Notes: generated by a model from the sequence alone, not told the origin. A DNA stretch of 64,000 nucleotides from Actinernus sp. WN-2022 (GCA_030867875.1 JAOWCC010000936.1:12904095-12968094); one strand, 5' to 3'. Shown: positions 22,210 through 35,156, counted from the stretch's first letter. A program made the numbers and translations.

Positions 22210-22282
22210 AGCCTCTGGAGAGATTCGAACTCTCGACCTCTGGTTTACAAGACCAGTGCTCTAACCACTGAGCTACAGAGGC
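22210..22282 (-). tRNA. tRNA-Thr(TGT)
   Basis: Reference copy of the A44 form. The body is that of the AGT gene except T34 (anticodon TGT, reading ACA and ACG), A59 instead of G59, and A67 instead of G67, which turns T6-G67 into T6-A67. Variable loop AGGTC. There is no T-run at the 3' end. The first one on its strand (TTTTT, + strand AAAAA near 22190) is about 15 nt downstream, so the primary transcript should have a longer trailer than the AGT gene. Confidence 0.95.
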
Positions 22283-22770
22283 AGACCTGTTCTGTATTTG
22301 CAAAATGTAAACTAATTCTACATTAATTAGATGTTGATCACAAAAAGATAATGTAGAAGGATGTCAAATGTTGTTTCATGCCATCTAGAATTCAAACTCG
22401 GTATTTAACGTTTCTAAATATTCAAAGTTATGAAAATGGTTTAATTGGTGAGTTGTGAGACTCCATGTTTCATCAAGGAACAGATGTACCGTCACGTGCT
22501 CGAAATGAATTTCGATGAAACTTTTCAAGGTGGAACAGCATTCTTTAAATGAAACTGTTGTTGTTGTTGTCGGTGTTATTATCATTGTCTTTGTTGTTGT
22601 TTTTCATTGTTATTTTGATATATATTTCAATCTCTAAAGAAATCTTTCAGTCGAATGACGTCCGCTTTTACCGTGCTCCGCTGTCTACTTAATTTAAATT
22701 CTCATTTCTTTATTTCAGTAGGTCTACACTCTGAAAGACAACATTTATGAGTACTTTGTGAGGTATGTGA

Positions 22771-22843
22771 GCCTCTGTAGCTCAGTGGTTAGAGCACTGG
22801 TCTAGTAAACCAGGGGTCGAGAGTTCGAGTCTCTCCGGAGGCT
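22771..22843 (+). tRNA. tRNA-Thr(AGT)
   Basis: Consensus body; T5 terminator followed by CGTGC. Confidence 0.93.
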
Positions 22844-23288
22844 TTTTCGTGCAATTTGCTCGATTGCCATGGCGTTCATCTGCGCAATTCCTTTTGGAAA
22901 ATAACAAGTCCGCATTCCAGAGATATATTTTATCAATTTTATTTTCCGTCTATGAACCCAATTAATGTTGTCTTGCCCTAGGAAGATGACACCTCGTTTT
23001 AGTTGGGCTTTAAACGTCAATATTCTATCCAGGGAAGCTTTCAATATACATTGACATGTTTAGCGAGAAGATAAGATGACGTTCCATTATTGTTTTTAAA
23101 CGACCGATATAGCGCTAATCATAGTTGCCAAATATTTTCCAAGTTGCCCAGCAACAACCGGCATTTATTTGTTTCCCATTAAAAAAGAAATGAAAAATTT
23201 CAGCCTCTGCAAAGATTCCAATCAACGTCAAGTACGCCTTAGCAGCGATCACCGATTTGTCGACATTGAAAAAGAATAGTAACTTTTC

Positions 23289-23361
23289 AGCCTCTGGAGA
23301 GATTCGAACTCTCGACCCCTGGTTTACAAGACCAGTGCTCTAACCACTGAGCTACAGAGGC
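23289..23361 (-). tRNA. tRNA-Thr(TGT)
   Basis: Intact; G44 form (variable loop GGGTC, identical to the AGT gene). Confidence 0.93.
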
Positions 23362-23849
23362 AGACCTGTTCTGTATTTGCAAGATGTAAACTAATTCTAC
23401 ATTAATTAGATGTTGATCACAAAAAGATAATGTTGAAGGATGTCAAATGTTGTTTCATGCCATCTAGAATTCAAACTCGGTATTTAACATTTCTAAATAT
23501 ACAAAGTTATGAAAATGGTTTAATTGGTGAGTTGTGAGACTCCATGTTTCATCAAGGAACAGATGTACCGTCACGTGCTCGAAATGAATTTCGATGAAAC
23601 TTTTCAAGGTGGAACAGCATTCTTTAAATGAAGCTTTTGTTGTTGTTGTCGGTGTTATTATCATTGTCTTTATTGTTGTTTTTCATTGCTATTTTGATAT
23701 ATATTTCAATCTCTAAAGAAATCTTTCAGTCGAATGACGTCCGCTTCTACCGATCTCCGCTGTCTAATTAATTTAAATTCTCATTTCTTTATTTCAGTAG
23801 GTCTACACTCTGAAAGACAACATTTATGAGTACTTTGTGAGGTATGTGA

Positions 23850-23922
23850 GCCTCTGTAGCTCAGTGGTTAGAGCACTGGTCTAGTAAACCAGGGGTCGAG
23901 AGTTCGAGTCTCTCCGGAGGCT
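23850..23922 (+). tRNA. tRNA-Thr(AGT)
   Basis: Consensus body and T5 terminator. Confidence 0.93.
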
Positions 23923-24367
23923 TTTTCGTGCAATTTGCTCGATTGCCATGGCGTTCATCTGCGCAATTCCTTTTGGAAAATAACAAGTCCGCATTCCAGA
24001 GATATATTTTATGAATTTTATTTTCCGTCTATGAACCCAATTAATGTAGTCTTGCCCTAGGAAGATGACACCTCGTTTTAGTTGGGCTTTAAACGTCAAT
24101 ATTCTATCCAGGGAAGCTTTCAATATACATTGACATGTTTAGCGAGAAGATAAGATGACGTTCCATTATTGTTTTTAAACGACCGATATAGCGCTAATCA
24201 TAGTTGCCAAATATTTGCCAAGTTGCCCAGCAACAACCGGCATTTATTTGTTTCCCATTAAAAAAGAAATGAAAAATTTCAGCCTCTGCAAAGATTCCAA
24301 TCAACGTCAAGTACGCCTTAGCAGCGATCACCGATTTGTCGACATTGAAAAAGAATAGTAACTTTTC

Positions 24368-24440
24368 AGCCTCTGGAGAGATTCGAACTCTCGACCTCTG
24401 GTTTACAAGACCAGTGCTGTAACCACTGAGCTACAGAGGC
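24368..24440 (-). tRNA. tRNA-Thr(TGT), D-stem mismatch
   Basis: A44 form with G22 changed to C, giving C13/C22 in the D stem; possibly impaired. Confidence 0.8.
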
Positions 24441-24928
24441 AGACCTGTTCTGTATTTGCAAAATGTAAACTAATTCTACATTAATTAGATGTTGATCACA
24501 AAAAGATAATGTAGAAGGATGTCAAATGTTGTTTCATGCCATCTAGAATTCAAACTCGGTATTTAACGTTTCTAAATATTCAAAGTTATGAAAATGGTTT
24601 AATTGGTGAGTTGTGAGACTCCATGTTTCATCAAGGAACAGATGTACCGTCACGTGCTCCAAATAAATTTCGATGAAACTTTTCAAGGTGGAACATCATT
24701 CTTTAAATGAAGCTTTTGTTGTTGTTGTCGGTGCTATTATCATTGTCTTTGTTGTAGTTTTTCATTGTTATTTTGATATATATTTCAATCTCTAAAGAAA
24801 TCTTTCAGTCGAATGACGTCCGCTTTTACCGTGCTCCGCTGTCTACTTAATTTAAATTCTCATTTCTTTATTTCAGTAGGTCTACACTCCGAAAGACAAA
24901 ATTTATGAGTACTTTGTGAGGTATGTGA

Positions 24929-25001
24929 GCCTCTGTAGCTCAGTGGTTAGAGCACTGGTCTAGTAAACCAGGGGTCGAGAGTTCGAGTCTCTCCGGAGGC
25001 T
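24929..25001 (+). tRNA. tRNA-Thr(AGT)
   Basis: Consensus body and T5 terminator; the spacer after it has CGATTCCC in place of CGATTGCC. Confidence 0.93.
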
Positions 25002-25446
25002 TTTTCGTGCAATTTGCTCGATTCCCATGGCGTTCATCTGCGCAATTCCTTTTGGAAAATAACAAGTCCGCATTCCAGAGATATATTTTATCAATTTTAT
25101 TTTCCGTCTATGAACCCAATTAATGTTGTCTTGCCCTAGGAAGATGACACCTCGTTTTAGTTGGGCTTTAAGCGTCAATATTCTATCCAGGGAAGCTTTC
25201 AATATACATTGACATGTTTAGCGAGAAGATAAGATGACGTTCCATTATTGTTTTTAAACGACCGATATAGCGCTAATCATAGTTGCCAAATATTTGCCAA
25301 GTTGCCCAGCAACAACCGGCATTTATTTGTTTCTCATTAAAAAAGAAATGAAAAATTTCAGCCTCTGCAAAGATTCCAATCAACGTCAAGTACGCCTTAG
25401 CAGCGATCACCGATTTGTCGACATTGAAAAAGAATAGTAACTTTTC

Positions 25447-25519
25447 AGCCTCTGGGGAGATTCGAACTCTCGACCCCTGGTTTACAAGACCAGTGCTCTA
25501 ACCACTGAGCTACAGAGGC
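25447..25519 (-). tRNA. tRNA-Thr(TGT), T-stem mismatch
   Basis: G44 form; T64 to C leaves A50/C64 unpaired. Confidence 0.85.
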
Positions 25520-26007
25520 ATACCTGTTCTGTATTTGCAAGATGTAAACTAATTCTACATTAATTAGATGTTGATCACAAAAAGATAATGTAGAAGGATG
25601 TCAAATGTTGTTTCATGCCATCTAGAATTCAAACTCGGTATTTAACATTTCTAAATATACAAAGTTATGAAAATGGTTTAATTGGTGAGTTGTGAGACTC
25701 CATGTTTCATCAAGGAACAGATGTACCGTCACGTGCTCCAAATAAATTTCGATGAAACTTTTCAAGGTGGAACATCATTCTTTAAATGAAGCTTTTGTTG
25801 TTGTTGTCGGTGCTATTATCATTGTCTTTGTTGTAGTTTTTCATTGTTATTTTGATATATATTTCAATCTCTAAAGAAATCTTTCAGTCGAATGACGTCC
25901 GCTTCTACCGTGCACCGCTGTCTAATTAATTTAAATTCTCATTTCTTTTTTTCATTAGGTCTACACTCTGAAAGACAACATTTATGAGTACTTTGTGAGG
26001 TATGTGA

Positions 26008-26080
26008 GCCTCTGTAGCTCAGTGGTTAGAGCACTGGTCTAGTAAACCAGGGGTCGAGAGTTCGAGTCTCTCCGGAGGCT
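26008..26080 (+). tRNA. tRNA-Thr(AGT)
   Basis: Consensus body; the unit shares the GTGCACCGC spacer variant with its right-hand neighbour. Confidence 0.93.
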
Positions 26081-26525
26081 TTTTCGTGCAATTTGCTCGA
26101 TTGCCATGGTGTTCATCTGCGCAATTCCTTTTGGAAAATAACAAGTCCGCATTCCAGAGATATATTTTATCAATTTTATTTTCCGTCTATGAACCCAATT
26201 AATGTTGTCTTGCCCTAGGAAGATGACACCTCGTTTTAGTTGGGCTTTAAACGTCAATATTCTATCCAGGGAAGCTTTCAATATACATTGACATGTTTAG
26301 CGAGAAGATAAGATGACGTTCCATTATTGTTTTTAAACGACCGATATAGCGCTAATCATAGTTGCCAAATATTTGCCAAGTTGCCCAGCAACAACCGGCA
26401 TTTATTTGTTTCCCATTAAAAAAGAAATGAAAAATTTCAGCCTCTGCAAAGATTCCAATCAACGTCAAGTACGCCTTAGCAGCGATCACCGATTTGTCGA
26501 CATTGAAAAAGAATAGTAACTTTTC

Positions 26526-26598
26526 AGCCTCTGGAGAGATTCGAACTCTCGACCCCTGGTTTACAAGACCAGTGCTCTAACCACTGAGCTACAGAGGC
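26526..26598 (-). tRNA. tRNA-Thr(TGT)
   Basis: Intact, G44 form. Confidence 0.93.
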
Positions 26599-27086
26599 AG
26601 ACCTGTTCTGTATTTGCAAAATGTAAACTAATTCTACATTAATTAGATGTTGATCACAAAAAGATAATGTAGAAGGATGTCAAATGTTGTTTCATGCCAT
26701 CTAGAATTCAAACTCGGTATTTAACATTTCTAAATATACAAAGTTATGAAAATGGTTTAATTGGTGAGTTGTGAGACTCCATGTTTCATCAAGGAACAGA
26801 TGTACCGTCACGTGCTCCAAATAAATTTCGATGAAACTTTTCAAGGTGGAACATCATTCTTTAAATGAAGCTTTTGTTGTTGTTGTCGGTGCTATTATCA
26901 TTGTCTTTGTTGTAGTTTTTCATTGTTATTTTGATATATATTTCAATCTCTAAAGAAATCTTTCAGTCGAATGACGTCCGCTTCTACCGTGCACCGCTGT
27001 CTAATTAATTTAAATTCTCATTTCTTTTTTTCATTAGGTCTACACTCTGAAAGACAACATTTATGAGTACTTTGTGAGGTATGTGA

Positions 27087-27159
27087 GCCTCTGTAGCTCA
27101 GTGGTTAGAGCACTGGTCTAGTAAACCAGGGGTCGAGAGTTCGAGTCTCTCCGGAGGCT
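27087..27159 (+). tRNA. tRNA-Thr(AGT)
   Basis: Consensus body and T5 terminator. Confidence 0.93.
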
Positions 27160-27604
27160 TTTTCGTGCAATTTGCTCGATTGCCATGGTGTTCATCTGCG
27201 CAATTCCTTTTGGAAAATAACAAGTCCGCATTCCAGAGATATATTTTATCAATTTTATTTTCCGTCTATGAACCCAATTAATGTTGTCTTGCCCTAGGAA
27301 GATGACACCTCGTTTTAGTTGGGCTTTAAACGTCAATATTCTATCCAGGGAAGCTTTCAATATACATTGACATGTTTAGCGAGAAGATAAGATGACGTTC
27401 CATTATTGTTTTTAAACGACCGATATAGCGCTAATCATAGTTGCCTAATATTTGCCAAGTTGCCCAGCAACAACCGGCATTTATTTGTTTCCCATTAAAA
27501 AAGAAATGAAAAATTTCAGCCTCTGCAAAGATTCCAATCAACGTCAAGTACGCCTTAGCAGCGATCACCGATTTGTCGACATTGAAAAAGAATAGTAACT
27601 TTTC

Positions 27605-27677
27605 AGCCTCTGGAGAGATTCGAACTCTCGACCTCTGGTTTACAAGACCAGTGCTCTAACCACTGAGCTACAGAGGC
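27605..27677 (-). tRNA. tRNA-Thr(TGT)
   Basis: Intact; first of an unbroken run of A44-form copies that lasts to 40553. Confidence 0.93.
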
Positions 27678-28165
27678 AGACCTGTTCTGTATTTGCAAAA
27701 TGTAAACTAATTCTACATTAATTAGATGTTGATCACAAAAAGATAATGTAGAAGGATGTCAAATGTTGTTTCATGCCATCTAGAATTCAAACTCGGTATT
27801 TAACATTTCTAAATATACAAAGTTATGAAAATGGTTTAATTGGTGAGTTGTGAGACTCCATGTTTCATTAAGGAACAGATGTATCGTCACGTGCTCGAAA
27901 TGAATTTCGATGAAACTTTTCAAGGTGGAACAGCATTCTTTAAATGAAGCTTTTGTTGTTGTTGTCGGTGCTATTATCATTGTCTTTGTTGTAGTTTTTC
28001 ATTGTTATTTTGATATATATTTCAATCTCTAAAGAAATCTTTCAGTCGAATGACGTCCGCTTCTACCGTGCTCCGCTGTCTAATTAATTTAAATTCTCAT
28101 TTCTTTTTTTCATTAGGTCTACACTCTGAAAGACAACATTTATGAGTACTTTGTGAGGCATGTGA

Positions 28166-28238
28166 GCCTCTGTAGCTCAGTGGTTAGAGCACTGGTCTAG
28201 TAAACCAGGGGTCGAGAGTTCGAGTCTCTCCGGAGGCT
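28166..28238 (+). tRNA. tRNA-Thr(AGT)
   Basis: Consensus body, in a GAGGCATGTG 5' flank shared with the 32482 and 36798 copies (higher-order repeat mates). Confidence 0.93.
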
Positions 28239-28683
28239 TTTTCGTGCAATTTGCTCGATTGCCATGGTGTTCATCTGCGCAATTCCTTTTGGAAAATAAC
28301 AAGTCCGCATTCCAGAGATATATTTTATCAATTTTATTTTCCGTCTATGAACCCAATTAATGTTGTCTTGCCCTAGGAAGATGACACCTCGTTTTAGTTG
28401 GGCTTTAAACGTCAATATTCTATCCAGGGAAGCTTTCAATATACATTGACATGTTTAGCGAGAAGATAAGATGACGTTCCATTATTGTTTTTAAACGACC
28501 GATATAGCGCTAATCATAGTTGCCTAATATTTGCCAAGTTGCCCAGCAACAACCGGCATTTATTTGTTTCCCATTAAAAAAGAAATGAAAAATTTCAGCC
28601 TCTGCAAAGATTCCAATCAACGTCAAGTACGCCTTAGCAGCGATCACCGATTTGTCGACATTGAAAAAGAATAGTAACTTTTC

Positions 28684-28756
28684 AGCCTCTGGAGAGATTC
28701 GAACTCTCGACCTCTGGTTTACAAGACCAGTGCTCTAACCACTGAGCTACAGAGGC
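28684..28756 (-). tRNA. tRNA-Thr(TGT)
   Basis: Intact, A44 form. Confidence 0.93.
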
Positions 28757-29244
28757 AGACCTGTTCTGTATTTGCAAAATGTAAACTAATTCTACATTAA
28801 TTAGATGTTGATCACAAAAAGATAATGTAGAAGGATGTCAAATGTTGTTTCATGCCATCTAGAATTCAAACTCGGTATTTAACATTTCTAAATATACAAA
28901 GTTATGAAAATGGTTTAATTGGTGAGTTGTGAGACTCCATGTTTCATTAAGGAACAGATGTACCGTCACGTGCTCGAAATGAATTTCGATGAAACTTTTC
29001 AAGGTGGAACAGCATTCTTTAAATGAAGCTTTTGTTGTTGTTGTCGGTGTTATTATCATTGTCTTTATTGTTGTTTTTCATTGCTATTTTGATATATATT
29101 TCAATCTCTAAAGAAATCTTTCAGTCGAATGACGTCCGCTTCTACCGATCTCCGCTGTCTAATTAATTTAAATTCTCATTTCTTTATTTCAGTAGGTCTA
29201 CACTCTGAAAGACAACATTTATGAGTACTTTGTGAGGTATGTGA

Positions 29245-29317
29245 GCCTCTGTAGCTCAGTGGTTAGAGCACTGGTCTAGTAAACCAGGGGTCGAGAGTTC
29301 GAGTCTCTCCGGAGGCT
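29245..29317 (+). tRNA. tRNA-Thr(AGT)
   Basis: Consensus body and T5 terminator. Confidence 0.93.
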
Positions 29318-29762
29318 TTTTCGTGCAATTTGCTCGATTGCCATGGCGTTCATCTGCGCAATTCCTTTTGGAAAATAACAAGTCCGCATTCCAGAGATAT
29401 ATTTTATGAATTTTATTTTCCGTCTATGAACCCAATTAATGTAGTCTTGCCCTAGGAAGATGACACCTCGTTTTAGTTGGGCTTTAAACGTCAATATTCT
29501 ATCCAGGGAAGCTTTCAATATACATTGACATGTTTAGCGAGAAGATAAGATGACGTTCCATTATTGTTTTTAAACGACCGATATAGCGCTAATCATAGTT
29601 GCCAAATATTTGCCAAGTTGCCCAGCAACAACCGGCATTTATTTGTTTCCCATTAAAAAAGAAATGAAAAATTTCAGCCTCTGCAAAGATTCCAATCAAC
29701 GTCAAGTACGCCTTAGCAGCGATCACCGATTTGTCGACATTGAAAATGAATAGTAACTTTTC

Positions 29763-29835
29763 AGCCTCTGGAGAGATTCGAACTCTCGACCTCTGGTTTA
29801 CAAGACCAGTGCTCTAACCACTGAGCTACAGAGGC
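29763..29835 (-). tRNA. tRNA-Thr(TGT)
   Basis: Intact, A44 form. The downstream terminator is shortened to TTTT by the GAAAATGAATAG variant shared with the 34079 and 38395 copies. Confidence 0.92.
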
Positions 29836-30323
29836 AGACCTGTTCTGTATTTGCAAAATGTAAACTAATTCTACATTAATTAGATGTTGATCACAAAAAG
29901 ATAATGTAGAAGGATGTCAAATGTTGTTTCATGCCATCTAGAATTCAAACTCGGTATTTAACGTTTCTAAATATTCAAAGTTATGAAAATGGTTTAATTG
30001 GTGAGTTGTGAGACTCCATGTTTCATCAAGGAACAGATGTACCGTCACGTGCTCGAAATGAATTTCGATGAAACTTTTCAAGGTGGAACAGCATTCTTTA
30101 AATGAAACTGTTGTTGTTGTTGTCGGTGTTATTATCATTGTCTTTGTTGTTGTTTTTCATTGCTATTTTGATATATATTTCAATCTCTAAAGAAATCTTT
30201 CAGTCGAATGACGTCCGCTTCTACCGATCTCCGCTGTCTAATTAATTTAAATTCTCATTTCTTTATTTCAGTAGGTCTACACTCTGAAAGACAACATTTA
30301 TGAGTACTTTGTGAGGTATGTGA

Positions 30324-30396
30324 GCCTCTGTAGCTCAGTGGTTAGAGCACTGGTCTAGTAAACCAGGGGTCGAGAGTTCGAGTCTCTCCGGAGGCT
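30324..30396 (+). tRNA. tRNA-Thr(AGT)
   Basis: Consensus body and T5 terminator. Confidence 0.93.
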
Positions 30397-30840
30397 TTTT
30401 CGTGCAATTTGCTCGATTGCCATGGCGTTCATCTGCGCAATTCCTTTTGGAAAATAACAAGTCCGCATTCCAGAGATATATTTTATGAATTTTATTTTCC
30501 GTCTATGAACCCAATTAATGTAGTCTTGCCCTAGGAAGATGACACCTCGTTTTAGTTGGGCTTTAAACGTCAATATTCTATCCAGGGAAGCTTTCAATAT
30601 ACATTGACATGTTTAGCGAGAAGATAAGATGACGTTCCATTATTGTTTTTAAACGACCGATATAGCGCTAATCATAGTTGCCAAATATTTGCCAAGTTGC
30701 CCAGCAACAACCGGCATTTATTTGTTTCCCATTAAAAAGAAATGAAAAATTTCAGCCTCTGCAAAGATTCCAATCAACGTCAAGTACGCCTTAGCAGCGA
30801 TCACCGATTTGTCGACATTGAAAAAGAATAGTAACTTTTC

Positions 30841-30913
30841 AGCCTCTGGAGAGATTCGAACTCTCGACCTCTGGTTTACAAGACCAGTGCTCTAACCACT
30901 GAGCTACAGAGGC
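30841..30913 (-). tRNA. tRNA-Thr(TGT)
   Basis: Intact, A44 form; the unit is 1 bp shorter in the A-run left of the gene. Confidence 0.93.
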
Positions 30914-31401
30914 AGACCTGTTCTGTATTTGCAAAATGTAAACTAATTCTACATTAATTAGATGTTGATCACAAAAAGATAATGTAGAAGGATGTCAAAT
31001 GTTGTTTCATGCCATCTAGAATTCAAACTCGGTATTTAACGTTTCTAAATATTCAAAGTTATGAAAATGGTTTAATTGGTGAGTTGTGAGACTCCATGTT
31101 TCATCAAGGAACAGATGTACCGTCACGTGCTCGAAATGAATTTCGATGAAACTTTTCAAGGTGGAACAGCATTCTTTAAATGAAACTGTTGTTGTTGTTG
31201 TCGGTGTTATTATCATTGTCTTTGTTGTTGTTTTTCATTGTTATTTTGATATATATTTCAATCTCTAAAGAAATCTTTCAGTCGAATGACGTCCGCTTTT
31301 ACCGTGCTCCGCTGTCTACTTAATTTAAATTCTCATTTCTTTATTTCAGTAGGTCTACACTCTGAAAGACAACATTTATGAGTACTTTGTGAGGTATGTG
31401 A

Positions 31402-31474
31402 GCCTCTGTAGCTCAGTGGTTAGAGCACTGGTCTAGTAAACCAGGGGTCGAGAGTTCGAGTCTCTCCGGGGGCT
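31402..31474 (+). tRNA. tRNA-Thr(AGT), A69G variant
   Basis: Acceptor 3' strand CGGGGGC gives a T4-G69 wobble; still foldable. The same change is in the 35718 copy. Confidence 0.9.
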
Positions 31475-31920
31475 TTTTCGTGCAATTTGCTCGATTGCCA
31501 TGGCGTTCATCTACGCAATTCCTTTTGGAAAATAACAAGTCCGCATTCCAGAGATATATTTTTATCAATTTTATTTTCCGTCTATGAACCCAATTAATGT
31601 TGTCTTGCCCTAGGAAGATGACACCTCGTTTTAGTTGGGCTTTAAACGTCAATATTCTATCCAGGGAAGCTTTCAATATACATTGACATGTTTAGCGAGA
31701 AGATAAGATGACGTTCCATTATTGTTTTTAAACGACCGATATAGCGCTAATCATAGTTGCCAAATATTTGCCAAGTTGCCCAGCAACAACCGGCATTTAT
31801 TTGTTTTTCATTAAAAAAGAAATGAAAAATTTCAGCCTCTGCAAAGATTCCAATCAACGTCAAGTACGCCTTAGCAGCGATCACCGATTTGTCGACATTG
31901 AAAAAGAATAGTAACTTTTC

Positions 31921-31993
31921 AGCCTCTGGAGAGATTCGAACTCTCGACCTCTGGTTTACAAGACCAGTGCTCTAACCACTGAGCTACAGAGGC
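31921..31993 (-). tRNA. tRNA-Thr(TGT)
   Basis: Intact, A44 form. Confidence 0.93.
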
Positions 31994-32481
31994 AGACCTG
32001 TTCTGTATTTGCAAAATGTAAACTAATTCTACATTAATTAGATGTTGATCACAAAAAGATAATGTAGAAGGATGTCAAATGTTGTTTCATGCCATCTAGA
32101 ATTCAAACTCGGTATTTAACGTTTCTAAATATTCAAAGTTATGAAAATGGTTTAATTGGTGAGTTGTGAGACTCCATGTTTCATCAAGGAACAGATGTAC
32201 CGTCACGTGCTCGAAATGAATTTCGATGAAACTTTTCAAGGTGGAACAGCATTCTTTAAATGAAGCTTTTGTTGTTGTTGTCGGTGCTATTATCATTGTC
32301 TTTGTTGTAGTTTTTCATTGTTATTTTGATATATATTTCAATCTCTAAAGAAATCTTTCAGTCGAATGACGTCCGCTTCTACCGTGCTCCGCTGTCTAAT
32401 TAATTTAAATTCTCATTTCTTTTTTTCATTAGGTCTACACTCTGAAAGACAACATTTATGAGTACTTTGTGAGGCATGTGA

Positions 32482-32554
32482 GCCTCTGTAGCTCAGTGGT
32501 TAGAGCACTGGTCTAGTAAACCAGGGGTCGAGAGTTCGAGTCTCTCCGGAGGCT
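32482..32554 (+). tRNA. tRNA-Thr(AGT)
   Basis: Consensus body; GAGGCATGTG 5' flank. Confidence 0.93.
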
Positions 32555-32999
32555 TTTTCGTGCAATTTGCTCGATTGCCATGGTGTTCATCTGCGCAATT
32601 CCTTTTGGAAAATAACAAGTCCGCATTCCAGAGATATATTTTATCAATTTTATTTTCCGTCTATGAACCCAATTAATGTTGTCTTGCCCTAGGAAGATGA
32701 CACCTCGTTTTAGTTGGGCTTTAAACGTCAATATTCTATCCAGGGAAGCTTTCAATATACATTGACATGTTTAGCGAGAAGATAAGATGACGTTCCATTA
32801 TTGTTTTTAAACGACCGATATAGCGCTAATCATAGTTGCCTAATATTTGCCAAGTTGCCCAGCAACAACCGGCATTTATTTGTTTCCCATTAAAAAAGAA
32901 ATGAAAAATTTCAGCCTCTGCAAAGATTCCAATCAACGTCAAGTACGCCTTAGCAGCGATCACCGATTTGTCGACATTGAAAAAGAATAGTAACTTTTC

Positions 33000-33072
33000 A
33001 GCCTCTGGAGAGATTCGAACTCTCGACCTCTGGTTTACAAGACCAGTGCTCTAACCACTGAGCTACAGAGGC
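33000..33072 (-). tRNA. tRNA-Thr(TGT)
   Basis: Intact, A44 form. Confidence 0.93.
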
Positions 33073-33560
33073 AGACCTGTTCTGTATTTGCAAAATGTAA
33101 ACTAATTCTACATTAATTAGATGTTGATCACAAAAAGATAATGTAGAAGGATGTCAAATGTTGTTTCATGCCATCTAGAATTCAAACTCGGTATTTAACA
33201 TTTCTAAATATACAAAGTTATGAAAATGGTTTAATTGGTGAGTTGTGAGACTCCATGTTTCATTAAGGAACAGATGTACCGTCACGTGCTCGAAATGAAT
33301 TTCGATGAAACTTTTCAAGGTGGAACAGCATTCTTTAAATGAAGCTTTTGTTGTTGTTGTCGGTGTTATTATCATTGTCTTTATTGTTGTTTTTCATTGC
33401 TATTTTGATATATATTTCAATCTCTAAAGAAATCTTTCAGTCGAATGACGTCCGCTTCTACCGATCTCCGCTGTCTAATTAATTTAAATTCTCATTTCTT
33501 TATTTCAGTAGGTCTACACTCTGAAAGACAACATTTATGAGTACTTTGTGAGGTATGTGA

Positions 33561-33633
33561 GCCTCTGTAGCTCAGTGGTTAGAGCACTGGTCTAGTAAAC
33601 CAGGGGTCGAGAGTTCGAGTCTCTCCGGAGGCT
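33561..33633 (+). tRNA. tRNA-Thr(AGT)
   Basis: Consensus body and T5 terminator. Confidence 0.93.
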
Positions 33634-34078
33634 TTTTCGTGCAATTTGCTCGATTGCCATGGCGTTCATCTGCGCAATTCCTTTTGGAAAATAACAAGTC
33701 CGCATTCCAGAGATATATTTTATGAATTTTATTTTCCGTCTATGAACCCAATTAATGTAGTCTTGCCCTAGGAAGATGACACCTCGTTTTAGTTGGGCTT
33801 TAAACGTCAATATTCTATCCAGGGAAGCTTTCAATATACATTGACATGTTTAGCGAGAAGATAAGATGACGTTCCATTATTGTTTTTAAACGACCGATAT
33901 AGCGCTAATCATAGTTGCCAAATATTTGCCAAGTTGCCCAGCAACAACCGGCATTTATTTGTTTCCCATTAAAAAAGAAATGAAAAATTTCAGCCTCTGC
34001 AAAGATTCCAATCAACGTCAAGTACGCCTTAGCAGCGATCACCGATTTGTCGACATTGAAAATGAATAGTAACTTTTC

Positions 34079-34151
34079 AGCCTCTGGAGAGATTCGAACT
34101 CTCGACCTCTGGTTTACAAGACCAGTGCTCTAACCACTGAGCTACAGAGGC
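34079..34151 (-). tRNA. tRNA-Thr(TGT)
   Basis: Intact, A44 form; shortened TTTT terminator variant. Confidence 0.92.
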
Positions 34152-34639
34152 AGACCTGTTCTGTATTTGCAAAATGTAAACTAATTCTACATTAATTAGA
34201 TGTTGATCACAAAAAGATAATGTAGAAGGATGTCAAATGTTGTTTCATGCCATCTAGAATTCAAACTCGGTATTTAACGTTTCTAAATATTCAAAGTTAT
34301 GAAAATGGTTTAATTGGTGAGTTGTGAGACTCCATGTTTCATCAAGGAACAGATGTACCGTCACGTGCTCGAAATGAATTTCGATGAAACTTTTCAAGGT
34401 GGAACAGCATTCTTTAAATGAAACTGTTGTTGTTGTTGTCGGTGTTATTATCATTGTCTTTGTTGTTGTTTTTCATTGCTATTTTGATATATATTTCAAT
34501 CTCTAAAGAAATCTTTCAGTCGAATGACGTCCGCTTCTACCGATCTCCGCTGTCTAATTAATTTAAATTCTCATTTCTTTATTTCAGTAGGTCTACACTC
34601 TGAAAGACAACATTTATGAGTACTTTGTGAGGTATGTGA

Positions 34640-34712
34640 GCCTCTGTAGCTCAGTGGTTAGAGCACTGGTCTAGTAAACCAGGGGTCGAGAGTTCGAGTC
34701 TCTCCGGAGGCT
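34640..34712 (+). tRNA. tRNA-Thr(AGT)
   Basis: Consensus body and T5 terminator. Confidence 0.93.
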
Positions 34713-35156
34713 TTTTCGTGCAATTTGCTCGATTGCCATGGCGTTCATCTGCGCAATTCCTTTTGGAAAATAACAAGTCCGCATTCCAGAGATATATTTT
34801 ATGAATTTTATTTTCCGTCTATGAACCCAATTAATGTAGTCTTGCCCTAGGAAGATGACACCTCGTTTTAGTTGGGCTTTAAACGTCAATATTCTATCCA
34901 GGGAAGCTTTCAATATACATTGACATGTTTAGCGAGAAGATAAGATGACGTTCCATTATTGTTTTTAAACGACCGATATAGCGCTAATCATAGTTGCCAA
35001 ATATTTGCCAAGTTGCCCAGCAACAACCGGCATTTATTTGTTTCCCATTAAAAAGAAATGAAAAATTTCAGCCTCTGCAAAGATTCCAATCAACGTCAAG
35101 TACGCCTTAGCAGCGATCACCGATTTGTCGACATTGAAAAAGAATAGTAACTTTTC

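Larger units (their letters stand above)
28859..33174. repeat. Higher-order repeat block A (4 units, 4,316 bp)
   Basis: Four successive unit variants (lengths 1079, 1078, 1080, 1079) share diagnostic differences with the next 4,316 bp in the same order. Examples are a GAAAATGAATAG variant, a one-A deletion in the CATTAAAAAGAAATG tract, and a CGGGGGCT AGT-tRNA end. Exact edges are uncertain; similarity appears to begin near 27.9 kb. Confidence 0.75.
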
